Positions 33,891-43,131 of a stretch of DNA of 64,000 bases are shown piece after piece (the first letter of the stretch is position 1; every line of letters starts with the position of its first letter). Origin of the DNA: Prorocentrum cordatum (Eukaryota > Sar > Dinophyceae > Prorocentrales > Prorocentraceae); NCBI GenBank assembly GCA_963575745.1, contig CAUYUJ010013858.1, positions 281,005 through 345,004 of the forward strand, given 5' to 3'. Below the pieces are notes generated by a model, which worked only from the letters and a program-made list of their open reading frames with translations, was not told the DNA's origin and searched no databases. Both the position numbers and the translations under genes were made by a program.

Positions 33891-34271
33891 AGCGCTGCCC
33901 CCTGAGAAGGACAAAATGAGCCCAAAACCTTCGTAACATCAATGATTTTGCTATGAAGGAAGATGAGCGCGGCCCCCTCAGGAGACCAAAATGGGGCCAA
34001 AACCATAGTAAAATCAATGATTTTGGCTTCCAAGAAGAACAGAGGGGCCAAACTGTATCCCCCCGACGGGGCCAGAATCCTCGTGAGGGTCATCGTTTTT
34101 TAGCCCTCCCAGGAGTCGAAAAAGACCTCCCTGACTACGCCCTGGACTCCCTGTCCAGGCCCAGGGGGAGGGGGTAGGGGGAGGGGTAAACCCCTCCCCG
34201 GAGGGGAAGAAGGGGGGTTGAGGACAGAGAGGGCTCCCTAAACCACTCACGCCCAAAGGGCTGGTGGGATT
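33891..34271 (+). repeat. Conserved tail of the TCTTGG family with stem-loop copy 2
   Basis: Two CAAAACC(A/T)T(C/A)GTAA(C/A)ATCAATGATTTT-like segments (33925 and 34000) are followed by GGGGGAGGGGTAAACCCCTCCCC (34175-34197) and the stem-loop CCAC...GCCC AAA GGGC TGGTGG at 34243-34267. The order matches 6780-6905 and 54385-54485. Confidence 0.65.
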
Positions 34272-34439
34272 CGAGGGCGGCGCCCATGAGGAAAACCATC
34301 TCTGAATCGAGTCTGCCGGAAGTCTGCCGGGACCGTCTCGGGGTACTTTTCGCTTGGGGACCCCAGGGGCCGCCCCGCGCGCGAGAAGTAGAAAGATTGT
34401 AAAGCAGTCACCGGAGATCTTAGCATGCCTCTGGCCCCT

Positions 34440-34945
34440 TGGGCTGGCGAATTCTTGGAGCCTCCTGGGAGCTGTCTGGGGGTCTCTTGGAGGCCTTTGG
34501 GGGGCCTCGTTGGGCCTCTTGGGGGCCTTTGGGGGCTTCTTAAGGGCCTCTTTGGCCGTCTTTGGAGCCGGTTTGGCCGTCCTGGGACCGTCGTGGAGGC
34601 CTCTTGGGGCAATCTTGGGGGTTTCTTGGGCAGTCGTAAGGAAGTTTTCAAGCAAATGTCAAAATCAGTCAAACACCCAAGGAACATCAACGATGTTGGC
34701 ATCTTGGAGCCTGCCTGGAGGACCTCTTGGAGACCTCCTGTGCCATCTTCGGGGCCGTCTTGGGCGCTTGTTGGGCCGTCTTGGGCTCTCTTGGATCATC
34801 TTGGCGGTCTTGGCCGCATCTTGGGAGCGTCTTGGAGGCCTTCTTGGCGCCATCTTGGACTCTCTTGGGGCCATCGTAGCCGTCTTGGAGGCCATCTTGA
34901 GTCCATCTTGGAGACCTTCTTGAGGCCCTCTTGAGCGAAGCAGTT
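34440..34945 (+). repeat. TCTTGG-type minisatellite block
   Basis: GGGCCTCTTGGGGG and GGCCGTCTTGG units, interrupted at 34640-34700 by the single-copy-like segment found in other blocks (AACATCAACGATGTTGG). Confidence 0.8.
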
Positions 34946-35089
34946 GGCGTGATGGGGTGCCGCCCAGAGCTTTTCGGGTGGCCAGCGGGTTAGGCCGAAG
35001 CCCCGGTGGGAGTTCTTTCGAAAAGAACCGAAAACTCCCAGACGTCAGCACGCCGTGCACCCCTGTTGCAAGCCACAGGTCGGCGGCGA

Positions 35090-35270
35090 GCGAGATGGGG
35101 AGATGAGAAGGAGAAGGCCCTCTCAGAAGGCGGCGGGTCTTCGCAGAAGCCCTCGCACCTTCTGAGACGTTTTCTTTGTTTTCGGGGAAGGCTCAGAAAA
35201 CTTCTCAGAAGGCCAGGGGACTTCCGCACCTTCTGAGGAGGCCTTCTCCTTCTCACTTCCCCCCCTCGCT
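35090..35270. repeat. Fold-back palindrome centred near 35180
   Basis: GAGAAGGAGAAGGCC (35105-35119) pairs with 35240-35254. GGCGGCGAGCGAG pairs with CTCGCTCGCCGC further out, and GTTTTCT / AGAAAAC close to the centre. Arms are about 85 bp and imperfect. CTCAGAAGG is repeated within each arm. Confidence 0.75.
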
Positions 35271-35339
35271 CGCCGCATGAAAGGGGGCGGCCGATCCAGT
35301 GGCCGTCGGCCCAACCCGCCGCCGCGCGTGGTTTGTGGA

Positions 35340-35650
35340 CCCGTGGCCTCCTCAGATGCCTGGAGGCCTCTTGGATGCCTGTTGGGGTCCCCTGGGGATC
35401 TCCTGGGGGTCTCGTAGGGGTCTCTCATGAGCCTCTTGGCGCCTCGCGGCGGTCTCGGAGGCCATCGTGAGGTGGAGTGTTCGAACTGTCGGTTCGTGTT
35501 TCCCCTCGTGGGGCAATCTTGGCGGCCTCTTGGGCCCCTTCTGTGGGCTTGGAGGCAGTCCTGGGCAAGAGTGAAGGTTTGTGGGGCCAACTTGGGCGTT
35601 CTTAAGCCCGAACGCCCGAGAACGTGCTTCCCCTGAGCCTGGCCTCTCGG
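35340..35650 (+). repeat. TCTTGG-type minisatellite block
   Basis: GGCCTCTTGGATGCC-like units around the segment GTTCGAACTGTCGGTTCGTG, which resembles the equivalent position at 32648 in the block at 32.5 kb. Confidence 0.7.
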
Positions 35651-36849
35651 GGCGGCTCCTAAAGCCTCGAAGACGGCCGAGGAGACGCCCAAGAGCGCTC
35701 CAAGACGGGACCTGGGACCACCTCAGGCCTTGGGCCATGTTGCAGGCATGAGTCCGAACCGTGCCCCGAGGCCTTGGAGAAAACCACGCGGGCCACCCTG
35801 CGAGCGCCGGGGAGCGCCCCGAATTGTGAACCCTGAGCCCCTCAAGGAGCATCCACAGTGTCCAGATGCAGCGAACACGAGAGATCCGAGGACACGCCAC
35901 TCAGCGCCCCGGGCACGGTGGCGGATCCCCTGTTATAGCCAGACGACGCACTGCTTGTTGTGTCCACAGCCCGGATGGCAGGGCGCTCCTTCTGACACCT
36001 CTCGAAGGAGCTCTGGGAGCTCTTGGAGGGAGCTTCCGAAGGAGCTTCTGGAAACCTGCACAGCACACGCATTGAGGATCAGTGCCCACGGCACGGTGTC
36101 GGATACCCCGTTGGCCAGATGATGCATTGACATCGACGTTTCGTCTCCGCGTGTGCGGGCCTCTTGAGTACGGCGGGTGGGCAGGTTTTCGTCTCCCTGG
36201 AAGAGACGCAACTGGCGCACGCCCAGCGCATGGCTGGTGCAGTGGGAGGTGCTAAGGGGTGGAGTTTGTAGCTGCGTGTGCGTGACACGTGCTATACGTT
36301 CGCGTGCTGAATCTCTGATGTCGCATGTCCAATTCCCGGTGCCCGATGACGGCATCGCATTGGGCAGAAGGCACATCGTACAACTGGTTTTTCAAACCAG
36401 GACGTTGTAGGTACCTAGCACAATAATGTACATTGGACATGTGATACTATGCTGTAATTCCTGGCCTCTGCCGCCAGTCGATATTTACGGTAGAGCCTAG
36501 GTCCCGCCGATGTGTTCTTGTGATTTGGTGGGGTCCTTGGAGCCCGATGTGCGAAATCCACGCCGATGCGGGATAGAGATCGATCTGATTGGGCTTCAAA
36601 AGCTTGAGGAGGCAGTCGTTGCGGGGTACGGCGATGGTGTTTTTCTTGGAGTGCGCGTTAGATCTCCGCGCGGTTCTTTGCCTTGCGAGTGCATCGCGGT
36701 GGAGGTGGCCTCTGAACGCTCCAGGGCCATCATGCTAGCGGCCTCGCTCTGAAGGAGATTCACGTGACCCCGTTGCGTGCAATATTTGCTTCGGGCGAGT
36801 TCGAACCTCCAACGTCTTGAAATCATCAGAGCTTGCTTCTGCCTTTTAA
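35651..36849. other. No recognisable gene
   Basis: Includes a small perfect hairpin CTGGTTT-TTC-AAACCAG at about 36380. Short overlapping frames, none assignable. Confidence 0.4.
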
Positions 36850-37800
36850 AGTATACACATCAGAGTGAGGGGGCCGAACGGTCATTCACTGTCCCTGGGT
36901 GCGTGGCTGAAATGGGATTCCGCGGTGCGGATTCTCGTTGTTGTTGTTTGTTGTTGTTTGTTGTTGTTGTTGTTTGTTGTTGTTGTTGTTGTTTGTTGTT
37001 GTTGTTTGTTGTCGTCGTCCCACCCGCAACCCGCCCCGCGACCCCACCCGCGACCCATCCCGCGACCCACCCCGCGACCCACCCCGCGACCCACCCCGCG
37101 ACCCACCCGCGACCCACCCGCGACCCACCCCGCGACCCACCCCGCGACCAACCCCGCGACCCACCCGCGACCCACCCGCGACCCACCCGCGACCCACCCC
37201 GCGACCCGCCCGCGGCCCACCCCGCGACCCACCCGCGACCCACCCGCGACCCACCCGCGACCCATCCGCGACCCACCCGCGACCCACCCCGCGATCCACC
37301 CGCGACCCACCTTCGACCCAAACCACGTTCAAGGTACAAACCACAATTTTCGGCGCCTGCGACGGGCTTTTTTTGCATTCCTTCCAGGTGGAGAGCCCGC
37401 GACCCACCCCGCGACCAACTCGCGACCAACCCGCGACCCAAACCACGTTCAGGGTACAAACCACATTTTTCGGCGCTTGCGGCGGGCATCTTTTGCATCC
37501 GTTTCAGGTGGAGAGCCCGCGGCCCACCCGCGACCACATTCAGGGTACAAAAACATGGTTTTGGCGCCTGCGGCGGGCATATTTTGCATTCGTTCCCCGT
37601 GGAGAACCCGCGGCCCACCCGCGACCCATTCCACGTTCAGTGTACAAACCAAATTGTTCGGCGCCTGCGGCGGGCTGCTTTTGCATTCCTTTCAGGTGGA
37701 GGTGGAGAGCCCGCGACCCACCCGCGACCCAAACCACGTTCATTGAACAAACCAATGCCGCACAAGCGCGGCGGCGGATTTTTGCATGCCGCCTGAGCCC
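36850..37800 (+). repeat. Composite dispersed element, copy 2
   Basis: Head with CAGAGTGAGGGGGCCGAA (36861) and CCGCGGTG (36921), then (GTT)n at 36935-37015, then (CGACCCACCC)n at 37020-37320. After that come five degenerate units of 93-120 bp (37321-37800), each with ACCACGTTCA.GGTACAAACC, GGCGCCTGCGGCGGGC and TTTTGCATTC. Head, GTT and CGACCCACC parts match 24470-25370 in inverted orientation; the 93-120 bp units are seen only here. Confidence 0.75.
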
Positions 37801-39004
37801 GCAACGACCTCTTCAAGCCCCGCGCATCCACACCAGCCCGTCCAGCAACTTTGCCCTGGCGAGTTGCCTTGATCAGAGAAGTCGGGGAGCATAAAGTGGA
37901 AAAAAGGATTGCGTTGCCGTTATCTTGGGAAAGGAGGGGGAGGCAGGAGGAGTAAACAGGGGACGAGGAGAACGCGAAAGAAGAGAGGATGTAAGGAGAA
38001 TGTGGAGAAAGAGGAGGAGGAGGAGGAGGAGCAGGAGGACGAGGGGGGGGAGGAGGGGAGGAGGGGGAGGAGGAGGACGAGGGGGAGGAGGGGGAGGAGG
38101 GGGAGGAGGATGATGATGGACGACAATGGGAGGACGATGGTGGAGGCCGATGAGGGGGTGGACGACAATGGGAGGACGATGATGGAAGGACGAGGGGGGG
38201 AGAGGGAGGACGAGGAAGAAGAGAGGAGGAGGAGGACGAGGTGGAGGAGGAGGATGACGATGACGATGACGACGAGGACGAGGACGAGGAGGAGGAGGAG
38301 GAGGAGGAGGAGGAGGAGGAGGAGGAGGAGAGCGCCATCGACAGGGAAGGTGGGGGCCACGAGGTCCGCCGGCTCGACGACGCCCGCGTCGCCCGCGCCC
38401 GCCCCCTCACTCTTATCCGCAATTGCGGGGTGCTACGTATTTATGTGATCCAGGTCCCGAAGCCCCCCCCCACCATGCTGATGGTATTGGGCCCCCCCCA
38501 CCCACCCCCGATGGGCCTGGGCTCCCCCCCCCCGTGGGTGTGGTGTGGCCTGTGGCCTGCGGGTGTGGGGTGGTGGGGGCGCGTTCCGATGTCACGTCTG
38601 GGATCTGAGAAAAATCGTCATCGTCGTCGTCGGCATCTTCGCCGCCGTCGTCGTCTGCCACTGCCTCCCTTTCCGCCTCTTCGTTCCACAGAGGGCGTGA
38701 GAGAGGGGGGTGGAGCAAGGGAGCAATGTGGGGGCGAGGAGGGAGGAGGGAGGGGGGAGAGGGAGGGACGACGACGGCGGCGACGACGGCGACGACGACG
38801 ACGTTGGCGAAGACGATGGCGGCGACAACGACGACGACGACGACGACGGCGACGACGATGGCGGCGACAACGACGACGACGACGACGGCGGTGGCGACGT
38901 CGTCCCCCCCCCATCCCACCTGGAGGGTGGGTGGGGGGGCCCGCCGAGTCCTGGGACCCATCCCATCTGGGGGGGGGTGGCCGCCGGACGGGAGCCGGGA
39001 TCTA
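37801..39004. repeat. Purine-rich and GAC simple repeats
   Basis: 38005-38335 is (GGA)n with GAC interruptions; 38770-38895 is (GAC)n. The frames are open but encode poly-Glu/Asp/Arg. The part between (38336-38770) holds C/G runs and no recognisable gene. Confidence 0.75.
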
Positions 39005-39034
39005 ATTTACATACGGATACACATGTATATAGAC

Positions 39035-39068
<34 letters not shown>

Positions 39069-39070
39069 TT
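39005..39070. repeat. Composite CA / TA / GA microsatellite
   Basis: CATACGGATACACATG, then (TA)n, then (GA)n. The same order as at 21380-21510. Confidence 0.75.
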
Positions 39071-40439
39071 GCTTGTATTGGCCTCCAGGAGCCGTTTCTG
39101 GGCTACAGAACTTTCAAAGAGCGATCAGAGGAAGGGATCGAGATTTCCAGGGGCCGCGTATTGAAAAAACAAGGCATCGGAGGTCGTGGAGTCTGCAAAG
39201 CGGGTGGCCGTCGAGAGAAACCATACGGCTTATTTCCAGTTTGTACCCGAGCTCTGCGAGGGACTCTTCAGTGCTCACAATTCCAGGCGCGGTGTGGTTT
39301 GACGGCAAGCCAAGTCATGATTCACGGAGTCCGCGTTGATTCGCGCGTGTACCCATCCTCTGGTTTCTCTTCCCTTATGCTGTTTCTTTCCTGTCGTGTC
39401 ATCCGAAGTGATGATGGTATGTTTGTCGTGTACAGCTTTGATGTGAATTCGGGGCGAATCCACTTGTACATGCGGGTGGGTGGGAGGGGCTTGCGCCATG
39501 GCGATGATCTTCGACGCTCCCATTGGCGGCGTCCTTTACATGTTCCGAGCCTAAGATATCTGGGTCGCAGAGATTGGATGGCGAGCTCAGAATGGGTGAA
39601 GACGTGTCCCGTCCGGGTCCCCTCTTCATGAGCCCATCAAGCAGTCTCCCTGAGAATACCTCGCCCGTGAGTGGTATGTGGCTGCAAACGAATCGTTGAT
39701 CGATCTTCCAGGTCGTGACCATTTGACCTTTCAGAGCGGATTTCTTCCTAGGGGTGGAAACAGTCACGACAGGTCTGAAGGTCTAGCCTTCTGCCGCATT
39801 GAAGAGTTGAACAACAACCAGCTCATACACCGCATGTTGTTCCGTGACTCGGCCTGTGTAGCGGTTGGTCAGGGTCTGGTATCGGCTTAGGGTTGGTATA
39901 TTTTGTTTGCTTCGTTTGTGGCTACGTTCGGGGCATTACGCCTACCGGTTCAATTTTTATTCGCCTCGTGTCTCTTGCGGATGAGCGAGGAGTGAGGCAG
40001 AGGAGGGGTGACGAAGGCCATCAAACCATAGACAATACTCGCGTCATGCAGGTTTTCTGTCAGCTCATGTGAGCTGGGAGCTCCTGGGTAGTCCAGGCTG
40101 GCCTATATTATTGACAAGGCCGATTGTTCTTAGCGGCGAATTAGTTGTGGGAGTGCGTTGTCATCATGTCCGTGTGACTGTGTACGCCCCTATCAAGCAG
40201 CCAGGGCGGAGTCAGGATGCAACCGCTTCTGGCTGAAATATCCATTGTGCGTTAATTTGTTTGACCAGTTTGCTTCCGCGGAAAGCGGCATCCTCGTATT
40301 CAGGCTTCTGCCTGCTCACAGCACCGCCCCTTCGCTCCCGTTCAGGCTTACGTCGGCTTCCAATTTCTTGAGATGCCGGGGGAGGAGAGAGACAGTGGGA
40401 GGGTGTCGTTTGGTAGCAAATCATGGGAGGTTGGAAAAC
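39071..40439. other. No confirmed gene
   Basis: Plus-strand frames at 39161-39631, 39678-39890 and 40158-40496 have fairly balanced composition. In the first, the segment MFVVYSFDVNSGRIHLYM is coding-like. No family is recognised and no splice model is convincing. Confidence 0.3.
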
Positions 40440-40590
40440 CCTCTAAGTTCCGTCTTTAGAGTCGGCTCGCGTCGATTAGCGTCTAGGAGTCGATGAGGTA
40501 GCGCCGATTTAGAGTCGGCTAGCGTCGATTTGCGTCGACCTAGCGTCGACTAGCGTCGACTTCGCGTCGATCAGCGTCGATTCGCAAGAG
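40440..40590. repeat. AGCGTCGACT-type short repeat
   Basis: About ten degenerate 10-15 bp units of (T)AGCGTCGA(T/C)(T), such as TAGCGTCGACTAGCGTCGAC. Confidence 0.75.
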
Positions 40591-41390
40591 CCGGCAAGAT
40601 GGTATGGGAGGTCTCACGAGTTGCCACCGAAGGTGTCGGAGGGCGGAGAAACGGCACCACCATTATCACCAGGGTGGGCACCTCCAGCGAGGGGGGTCCA
40701 CGATGCCTCCCCGAGCTGGGGAGAGGGTGCGCCTCGAGCTAGAAAAGGGGAGGGGGGGGGGGGCGACGCCACCCGGGGAACCCTTCCCTGGCTCCTCCCG
40801 CGGGCGGCCCCCGGTGAGGCTGGTGGCGCCGCTCCTCCGTGCCCGCAAGGGGGGGATGGAAGGCGGGGGAAGAGGGCCCCGCGGCCCCAGTCGCACGCGC
40901 GAGCGCCGCCGACCTCCCGGCCGGGGGGGGGGGGCGGGCGGGCCGGGTCTCCAGCTCCAGCAGTGGGCATCCCGAGGCACGTTTCCAGCATGGGGCGAAG
41001 CGTCGCGCCTGGCATCTGGGCCCACCAGAGAATGGTGTCAGAAGCGTTTGTGGTCTGCACGACATGTTCTTAGAACAGTTCGGGCCGAGACTGTCTTCTT
41101 TCAGCACATCAGGTTTATGCTATTAGAAAATTGTTCTGTCCTTAGAAGATTCGTGGGTTCTAAAGAACATGTCGTGGTAGGCCTATAGGAATGCCGGGAC
41201 GGTTGGTCCCTACTCAAATGTCCCCAGCAGGATCTATTCCACTGCGCCCACTGGCCGTCCCTTGCCTTTCCCGTGCCTGGGTGAGCGAGAACAGGATTAG
41301 TGCGAAGATGCTTACGTACTGATACGGGTATTTGTCCGTTGTTTTCGGGCGTAGCCCGAATTGTTTCTCGCGAGTTAAACTGATTCAACT
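40591..41390. other. GC-rich spacer, no recognisable gene
   Basis: Contains G runs at 40747 and 40921. Long overlapping frames on both strands reflect base composition. Confidence 0.4.
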
Positions 41391-41489
41391 GAGGGCGCAA
41401 CCTATGGCGCAACCGATAGGATACGGTTTTATTTTCGGCCGCTGAGGGCGCAACTTATGGCGCAACCGATAGGAGACTGTATTATTTTT
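41391..41489 (+). repeat. 53-bp minisatellite, two copies
   Basis: GGCGCAACCTATGGCGCAAC starts at 41394 and again at 41447 (CTTATGG variant), exactly 53 bp apart. Same unit and same period as the five-copy array at 54487-54760. Each unit contains the inverted repeat CCTAT...ATAGG. Confidence 0.9.
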
Positions 41490-41511
41490 CACGCTTCGCG
41501 TATCCCCACCA

Positions 41512-41541
41512 CCATTCTGGCTCAAGCCGCTCTGGCTCAAG
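41512..41541 (+). other. Two tandem dinoflagellate spliced-leader relics
   Basis: CCATTCTGGCTCAAG (41512-41526) is followed directly by CCGCTCTGGCTCAAG (41527-41541). The dinoflagellate spliced leader ends CCATTTTGGCTCAAG, so the copies differ from it at 1 and 3 positions. Tandem 15-nt relics of this kind are known from dinoflagellate genes re-integrated from trans-spliced mRNA: the TAG inside the leader is reused as acceptor and leaves the last 15 nt. What follows is GC-rich and not recognisable as a gene. An alternative, a decayed SL RNA gene, is suggested only by the GT after the second copy. Confidence 0.75.
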
Positions 41542-41679
41542 GTGCGCCGAGCCGGCTGTGCGCCATGGGCCGGAGGTGCCCCGTCCTCCGGTCCGCCTGG
41601 TGGGGGCCAGGAAAACGCTCTTCTTCTTGGCCTCCCCTTCCCCCCCCCCCGCGCCATGTCGCCGCGCTCGGCTTGCCGG

Positions 41680-42557
41680 CGGCAGCAGCGGCGGGCGGCG
41701 GTCGCGCGCCAGGCCGCCACCGCCGGCGCGGCCGCCGAGGCCGCCGCGGCGCCGCCGCCCGGCCTGCCGCTGCACTCGGCTGCCGCCGGCGCCGCCGCCG
41801 CCGCGGCGGCCGGCCGCTCGGCCAGGGCCGCCGCCGCGGCGCGCTGCCGCAGCCCCTGCTGGCAGCGCGGCCGCGCGGCCCACCGCGGCCGCCGCCGACG
41901 CTGCCGCCCCCTGCTGGCAGCCTGGCCGCGCGGCCCGCCGCGGCCCGCCCCCTGCAGCGGCTGGCGCCGCCGGCGCTGCCGCCCCCGCGGCCGCCGGCGA
42001 CGGCGCCGCCGCTGCGGGTGCGGGCGCGCGCGCCGCCGCTGCGGCCGCTGACGCCGCCGCCGCTTGCGCGGCCGCGGCCAAGGCGGCCTCTGCGGCCGCC
42101 CTGCACGCTGCGGCGGCGGGCGCCGCTGCCGCCGCCGGCGCGGGCGCCGCTGCCGGCGCCGCGGGCGCCGCCGGCGCCGCCTGCGCTGCCGGCGCCGCGG
42201 GCGCCGCGGGCGCCGCCGCCACCGGTGGCGCCGCGGGCGCCGCCGGCGCCGTTGGTGCCGCGGGCGCCGCGGGCGCTGGGCGCGAAAATGGCCCCGCCGC
42301 CGCCGGCGGGGCCGCGGGCGCCGCAGGCGCCGCCGCGGGCGCTGCTGGGGCCGGCGCCGCGGGCCCGGTGGCCGGCGCCGCCGCCGCCGCCCTTGCGGCC
42401 GCCGGCGCCGCGGCCGCCGCCGCCGCCGCCGTGGCGAGGCGGCCGCCGCTGTGGCCGCGGGCCACGCGGCCGGCGCCGCGGCCGCCGCGGCCCGCGCGGC
42501 CGCGCTTGGGCCCGCCGCGGTTGGCGCCGCCGCGGCCGCCGCAGCCGCGGCGGCCGC
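41680..42557. repeat. GCC/GGC-rich low-complexity tract
   Basis: Nearly 900 bp of GCCGCCGGCGCC-type sequence, open in all frames on both strands (poly-Ala, Arg, Pro). It begins about 140 bp after the spliced-leader relics and ends at the CAG run that opens the Penelope-like element. It could have been an Ala-rich coding region, but nothing proves it. Confidence 0.8.
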
Positions 42558-42602
<45 letters not shown>

Positions 42603-43025
42603 TTCTTCTCTGTGCTGCACTCCTCCCTTTTTGCACCGCCAGGCGAGTGCATCGTCACAGCGCACGTCGCGCTCGACTCGAGCCTGCCTTCCATTCTGCT
42701 CAACATCGCTCGCCTTTTTCTCCTCTTTTGCCTTTCAATCCTCATATGCATATGTGCATTAGCACGCGTACTGCTCGCTTGTATCGCTACATCGCCATAT
42801 ATTTGTACAGTGGTCAGTATCACACTGTATTTAGTATTTGGCTGAGAGAGTGGAGGCCGCGTAATCCAGCAGTGCCAGTCGGTAGCCTGGCGCTCTCAGA
42901 ACCCGTGAGGAGCCACGGTGCGAGTGAAAAGCGTTATCAAGATAACCTCGAGTGTTCATGATAGTCGTGCTTCCCTTGCTGTCGCTCCTACACTTTCAGT
43001 TCCTACCAACTGCGAGACCAGCAGC
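42558..43025 (+). repeat. Left pseudo-LTR of the Penelope-like element
   Basis: (GCA)14 at 42558-42600, then 425 bp (42601-43025) that match 48094-48518 with three substitutions (T/A at about 42631, T/C at about 42690, G/A at about 42813) and no gaps. Divergence starts right after GACCAGCAGC. The CAG run is about twice as long as in the right copy. A short open frame ending at 42845 is conserved in both copies (EFFSVLHSS... SITLYLVFG), but I do not claim it is translated. Confidence 0.9.
42842..42950 (+). other. Three consecutive RNA hairpins inside the pseudo-LTR
   Basis: CTGAGAG (42842-42848) pairs with CTCTCAG (42893-42899), enclosing AGGC/GCCT. CCGTG (42903) pairs with CACGG (42914). CGAG...GTTATC-AA-GATAAC-CTCG spans 42921-42950. 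The same sequence is unchanged in the right copy (48335-48443). Pseudo-LTRs of some Penelope-like elements encode hammerhead ribozymes. I looked for the CUGANGA and GAAA cores in the correct order and did not find a complete hammerhead. Confidence 0.5.
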
Positions 43026-43131
43026 TCACCCCCAGAAGCCTCCTTGTGGGCGGGGGTGGTTAAACTATAACCCTTCCGTAAATTGCGAACCTTTACATTC
43101 CATATGGAGATCGCCTACAGACGAGCCCGCA

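Noticed and set aside
33120-33914. 264-codon minus-strand ORF with PERLTPG / PNDSH repeats
   Set aside because: Three frames of one 25/28-bp minisatellite read in turn; not a protein family.
36790-36815. tRNA-like T-loop GAGTTCGAACCTC
   Set aside because: No acceptor, D or anticodon arm around it. The same applies to GTTCGAACCCC near 57794.
41385-42961. ORFs of 380-470 codons on both strands over the GCC tract
   Set aside because: Stops cannot occur in GCC/GGC repeats; composition is homopolymeric on all six frames.
42601-43025. Hammerhead ribozyme in the pseudo-LTR
   Set aside because: CUGANGA and GAAA cores in proper order and spacing were not found; only hairpins are reported.
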